Shown here: positions 6,620-9,516 of the stretch, in pieces
How positions within the stretch are numbered: position 1 is the first letter of the stretch
Layout of the letters: each line of letters opens with the position of its first letter
Assembly: GCA_937896705.1 (NCBI GenBank)
Contig: CALBOC010000018.1
Coordinates: 1-9,516, forward strand
Reading direction: 5' to 3'
DNA from: an uncultured Micrococcaceae bacterium
GTDB taxonomy: Bacteria; Actinomycetota; Actinomycetes; Actinomycetales; Micrococcaceae
Length of the DNA stretch: 9,516 bases
The notes under the pieces: generated by a model
What the model was told of the DNA's origin: nothing
Seen by the model: only the letters and a program-made list of their open reading frames with translations
The model's database searches: none
Translations under genes and position numbers: made by a program

Positions 6620-8437
6620 ATGTTGAACCGCCTCCACGATCTGTTACGGCTGCGCACGTCACCCTCGATATTCTTCGGTGCCGCCGCGATCATCGTCCTG
6701 TTCGTGATCGCAACGGTCACGTTTACCGAAACCATGGATACCGTCTTCTCAGCAGCCTCCGAGTGGTTATATACCAATCTGGGCTGGTTCTACATTTTCG
6801 GCGTCACCTTATTTTTGATCTTCCTGCTGTACTTGGTCGTCAGCCGGTACGGACGGGTCAAACTCGGACCAGACGATGAACCACCCGAACACAGCGGCAT
6901 CACCTGGTTCGCCATGCTGTTTGCCGCCGGGATCGGCAGTATTCTGATGTTCTGGGGCGTCGCGGAACCCGTCAGTCACTTCGGTGATCCCCCACGCGGC
7001 CCGTCGTTAGGTATCGAACCGGGCACACCAGAAGCTGCAGCCGATGCAATGAACTTCACGCTCTACCACTTCACCCTCCACCACTGGGCGATCTTTACCC
7101 TGCCGGCTCTGTGCTTCGCATATTTCATACACAAACGGAACCTTCCACCCAGGATCAGCTCGATCTTCCAACCCATCATGGGTGAAAAAATCCACGGCCC
7201 GATTGGAAAATTCATCGACATCGTTGCGATTATCGGCACGGTGTTCGGACTGGCGGTGTCGGTGGGGCTTGGCGCCCTACAAATCAATGCCGGCATCAAC
7301 CGGCTCTTCGGCATTCCCGAAAGTGCCATGTGGCAGTTGATCATTATCGGGATAGTCGGTGGGGTCGCGATGATCTCCGTTGGGTTGGGATTGGATCGGG
7401 GCATTAAGCGCTTGTCGAATCTGAATATCGTGATGGCGGTTGCACTGCTGATCTTCGTGCTGATGACAGGATCGACCCTCTTTGTGGTCCAAGGGGTGTT
7501 CGAATCGACCGGCAGGTATTTCATGAACCTGCCCGAACTTGCATTGTGGAATGACACCTACGCTGATTCCGGGTGGCAGAACTCCTGGACCGTGTTCTAC
7601 TGGGCTTGGACCATCAGTTGGGCACCCTACGTCGGTCTCTTCTTCGCCAGGATCTCGCGAGGACGCACCATCCGACAGTTCATTGGTGGCGTGATGGCTG
7701 GGCCGGCGGTATTCACCCTGCTGTGGTTCAGCATCTTTGGACTGTCCGCCTTCAACATCGAACTCCAAGGTGACGATGGACTCGTCGAAACCGTCGTCGA
7801 AGAAGAAGACATCCCCGGTGCGCTCTTCGCATTCCTTGAGCACTTCCCCGCGACCATGGTGGTCTCGATCCTGGCCCTTGTGCTGGTGACCATCTTCTTC
7901 ATCACGTCGGTGGATTCAGCTGCCCTGGTCGTCGACACCATGGCAAATGGTCACGAGGACTATAATCCGCTGGGCCAACGTCTCTTTTGGGCCCTGTCGA
8001 TTGCGGCTGTTACGGCTACGCTGCTGGTGTTCTCGGGTGAAGGCGGCATCGGCGCGCTTGAACAAGTTGTCGTGTTGATCGGACTGCCATTCTTCGTGTT
8101 CGGCTACTTCCAGGTCTATGCGTTGTATCGCGCGTTGGTCGAGGACACCAGTGAGGTACCACTGGAACGCACCCGAGGATGGAAGAAGGTCCTCCCGCCG
8201 GAAGAGATTGCTCGTCGAGAAGCAGATGAGTATGACTACGGAGATGAAGAGACGGTGGTCGAGCCCGAGGCCACGGAAGAAGCTCCGGTGATGCGGAGCC
8301 CATACGAATCGGAACGTGTCATCGGGCCCAAGGGTTCACTGGCTGCACGGACCGGTACAGTCCATCGGCGCCGTGCTGGCCTCCTCAAACCCACCCGTCC
8401 GCTAAATCACAAGCGACGGCGCAACGGCGATGAATGA
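6620..8437 (+). CDS. BCCT-family secondary transporter, divergent binding site (copy 1)
   Basis: A 605-residue integral membrane protein of the betaine/carnitine/choline transporter family, which imports quaternary ammonium and related osmolytes with Na+ or H+. About twelve hydrophobic helices span residues 17 to 505. Family landmarks are FAAGIGSILMFWGVAEP (101-117), FTLHHWAIF (151-159), WAWTISWAPYVG (328-339) with ARISRGRTI after it, and TSVDSA (429-434). Thr429 and Ser430 match the Na2-site pair of BetP, suggesting Na+ coupling. Relative to BetP as I remember it, aromatic-box positions Trp189, Trp194, Tyr197 and Trp374 read Phe151, Trp156, Phe159 and Thr331 here, so the substrate may not be plain glycine betaine. 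A hydrophilic tail of about 98 residues runs from an acidic stretch to a basic end (HRRR, HKRRR), loosely like osmosensing tails. A paralogue follows downstream. Family is firm; substrate is unknown. Confidence 0.93.
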   Translation: MLNRLHDLLRLRTSPSIFFGAAAIIVLFVIATVTFTETMDTVFSAASEWLYTNLGWFYIFGVTLFLIFLLYLVVSRYGRVKLGPDDEPPEHSGITWFAMLFAAGIGSILMFWGVAEPVSHFGDPPRGPSLGIEPGTPEAAADAMNFTLYHFTLHHWAIFTLPALCFAYFIHKRNLPPRISSIFQPIMGEKIHGPIGKFIDIVAIIGTVFGLAVSVGLGALQINAGINRLFGIPESAMWQLIIIGIVGGVAMISVGLGLDRGIKRLSNLNIVMAVALLIFVLMTGSTLFVVQGVFESTGRYFMNLPELALWNDTYADSGWQNSWTVFYWAWTISWAPYVGLFFARISRGRTIRQFIGGVMAGPAVFTLLWFSIFGLSAFNIELQGDDGLVETVVEEEDIPGALFAFLEHFPATMVVSILALVLVTIFFITSVDSAALVVDTMANGHEDYNPLGQRLFWALSIAAVTATLLVFSGEGGIGALEQVVVLIGLPFFVFGYFQVYALYRALVEDTSEVPLERTRGWKKVLPPEEIARREADEYDYGDEETVVEPEATEEAPVMRSPYESERVIGPKGSLAARTGTVHRRRAGLLKPTRPLNHKRRRNGDE

Positions 8438-8540
8438 CCTGGTGGTGGCGGAATCGCTCCCCTGCCAGTTTCGATAAATCATGGCAAAATTTAGAACATC
8501 CGCGTACACGAAAACTCAACCCGAATAAGGAGCTGGCACC
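8438..8540 (+). promoter_or_regulatory. Spacer between the two BCCT genes
   Basis: This 103-nt gap has no hairpin terminator that I can see. It contains a locally AT-rich patch (about 8469-8496) that might hold a weak promoter, for example TTTCGA (8469-8474) and TAGAAC (8492-8497), but neither hexamer is good. The genes could be co-transcribed or separately expressed; the sequence does not settle it. Confidence 0.3.
8527..8532 (+). promoter_or_regulatory. Shine-Dalgarno of the second BCCT gene
   Basis: AAGGAG, 8 nt before the ATG at 8541, copies the sequence and spacing found before the upstream paralogue. Confidence 0.88.
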
Positions 8541-9516
8541 ATGTTGAAACGTCTCCACGATCTCCTACGACTTCGGACGTCACCCCCAATCTTCTTCGGT
8601 TCGGCAGCAGTGATTATCCTGTTTGTGATCCTCACGATCACCCTCACCGAATGGATGGACTCCATAGTCTCGGTGGCGTCCGACTGGCTGTACACCAACC
8701 TGGGCTGGTTCTATATTCTCGGGGTGACCTTTTTTCTGGTCTTTTTAATCTTTATCGCGATCAGCAGGTTTGGTCGGGTCAGGCTGGGCGCCGATGATGA
8801 GACGCCAGAACACTCCGGCCCGGCATGGTTCTCGATGCTTTTTGCCGCCGGGATCGGCAGCATTTTGATGTTCTGGGGCGTGGCAGAACCTGTCAGTCAC
8901 TTCGGCGACCCACCGCGTGGACCTTCACTCGGGATTGAAGCTGGAACCGCAGAGGCCGCAGCCGATGCGATGAACTTCACGTTCTATCACTTCACCCTGC
9001 ATACCTGGACGATCTTTGCCCTCCCGTCGTTATGTTTTGCCTATTTCATTCACAAGCGGAATCTCCCACCGCGGGTCAGCTCCATCTTTCAGCCGCTCCT
9101 TGGCGAAAGAATCCACGGGCCCATCGGCAAAGTCATCGATATAGTCGCTATCATTGGCACCATCTTCGGTGTTGCAGTCTCGCTTGGTCTTGGAACGCTT
9201 CAGATTAATAGCGGCATCAACCGGCTGTTTGGAGTTTCAGAATCTGCCATGTGGCAGTTGATCATTATCGGCGTGGTCGGCGGTGTCTCCATGATCTCTG
9301 TTGCGCTCGGTCTGGACCGCGGCATTAAACGGCTGTCGAATTTCAACATCGCTATGGCCGTAGCCCTCCTGGGCTTTATCTTGGTCGCGGGGTCGACTCT
9401 TACGGTCATTCGCGGCACCTTGGAGTCACTGGGCAACTACGTCATGCACCTACCAGAGCTCGCGTTGTGGAATGACACTTTTGCCGACTCAGGGTGGCAG
9501 TCGTCCTGGACGGTAT
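8541..9516 (+). CDS. BCCT-family secondary transporter, copy 2 (runs off the right edge)
   Basis: Forward translation from the ATG at 8541 gives 325 residues with no stop, ending inside the protein just before the region equivalent to TM8 of BetP. It aligns without gaps to copy 1, with 257 of 325 residues identical by hand count (about 79%). The glycine motif FAAGIGSILMFWGVAEP (101-117) is unchanged, and the binding-site stretch reads FTLHTWTIF (151-159), keeping Phe151, Trp156 and Phe159. Differences concentrate in lipid-facing parts of the first helices, in the loop at 91-96 and around 288-300. High identity in the core suggests the same or a closely related substrate. About 280 residues, including the tryptophan motif, the Na2-site Thr-Ser and the C-terminal tail, lie beyond the window. 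Confidence 0.92.
   Translation, partial: MLKRLHDLLRLRTSPPIFFGSAAVIILFVILTITLTEWMDSIVSVASDWLYTNLGWFYILGVTFFLVFLIFIAISRFGRVRLGADDETPEHSGPAWFSMLFAAGIGSILMFWGVAEPVSHFGDPPRGPSLGIEAGTAEAAADAMNFTFYHFTLHTWTIFALPSLCFAYFIHKRNLPPRVSSIFQPLLGERIHGPIGKVIDIVAIIGTIFGVAVSLGLGTLQINSGINRLFGVSESAMWQLIIIGVVGGVSMISVALGLDRGIKRLSNFNIAMAVALLGFILVAGSTLTVIRGTLESLGNYVMHLPELALWNDTFADSGWQSSWTV

Noticed and set aside
7277..7843. 188-codon minus-strand open frame within BCCT copy 1
   Set aside because: It is antisense to conserved transporter motifs, is rich in Asp, His and Gln typical of reverse shadow frames, and has no family resemblance.
8438..8540. Possible terminator or independent promoter between the BCCT genes
   Set aside because: No inverted repeat able to form a terminator was found, and the AT-rich patch gives only poor hexamer matches, so neither is claimed.
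1..9516. Mobile element, prophage, CRISPR or defence island
   Set aside because: No transposase, integrase, terminal inverted repeats, repeat-spacer pattern or nuclease-like gene is visible; all genes are metabolic or transport genes.

Overview
The window looks like core chromosome of a high-GC Gram-positive bacterium, most likely a Micrococcales/Micrococcaceae-type actinobacterium. The clues are GTG and probable GTG/TTG starts, an actinobacterial-style sdhC-sdhD-sdhA-sdhB operon, and two BCCT osmolyte-type transporters that would suit a salt-tolerant lifestyle. The genus is inference only. I saw no tRNA, rRNA, CRISPR array, IS element, integrase or prophage gene.

Left arm (1-2702, minus strand): a tightly packed set read leftwards. 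It comprises a single-domain mannose-1-phosphate guanylyltransferase (manC-like), an M20D-family amidohydrolase, and the N-terminal 103 residues of cytidine deaminase (cdd), which runs off the left edge. Consecutive genes overlap by 4 nt (GTGA) and 1 nt (TAATG), so they are probably co-transcribed and translationally coupled although their functions differ.

Divergent control region (2703-2894): it separates the leftward set from the rightward sdh operon. It holds a plausible promoter for sdh (TTAACG-N17-TATTAG), followed at once by a perfect 14-bp palindrome placed where a repressor would bind, and a good Shine-Dalgarno (SD) sequence for sdhC.

Middle (2895-6450, plus strand): a complete four-subunit succinate dehydrogenase. 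SdhC and SdhD anchor the complex in the membrane, SdhA carries covalent FAD and oxidises succinate, and SdhB passes electrons through three Fe-S clusters to the quinone site. All expected catalytic and cluster residues are visible. A 17-bp perfect hairpin closes the operon.

Right arm (6451-9516, plus strand): two tandem BCCT-family secondary transporters, about 79% identical by hand count over the 325 residues visible in both; the second runs off the right edge. They keep the BCCT fold signatures and the presumed Na2-site Thr-Ser pair. However, the positions that form the betaine-binding aromatic box in BetP, and the glycine motif that tracks substrate and coupling ion, are changed. This is the most interesting feature here: a duplicated divergent BCCT lineage of unknown substrate. 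Nothing else suggests a novel multi-gene system.
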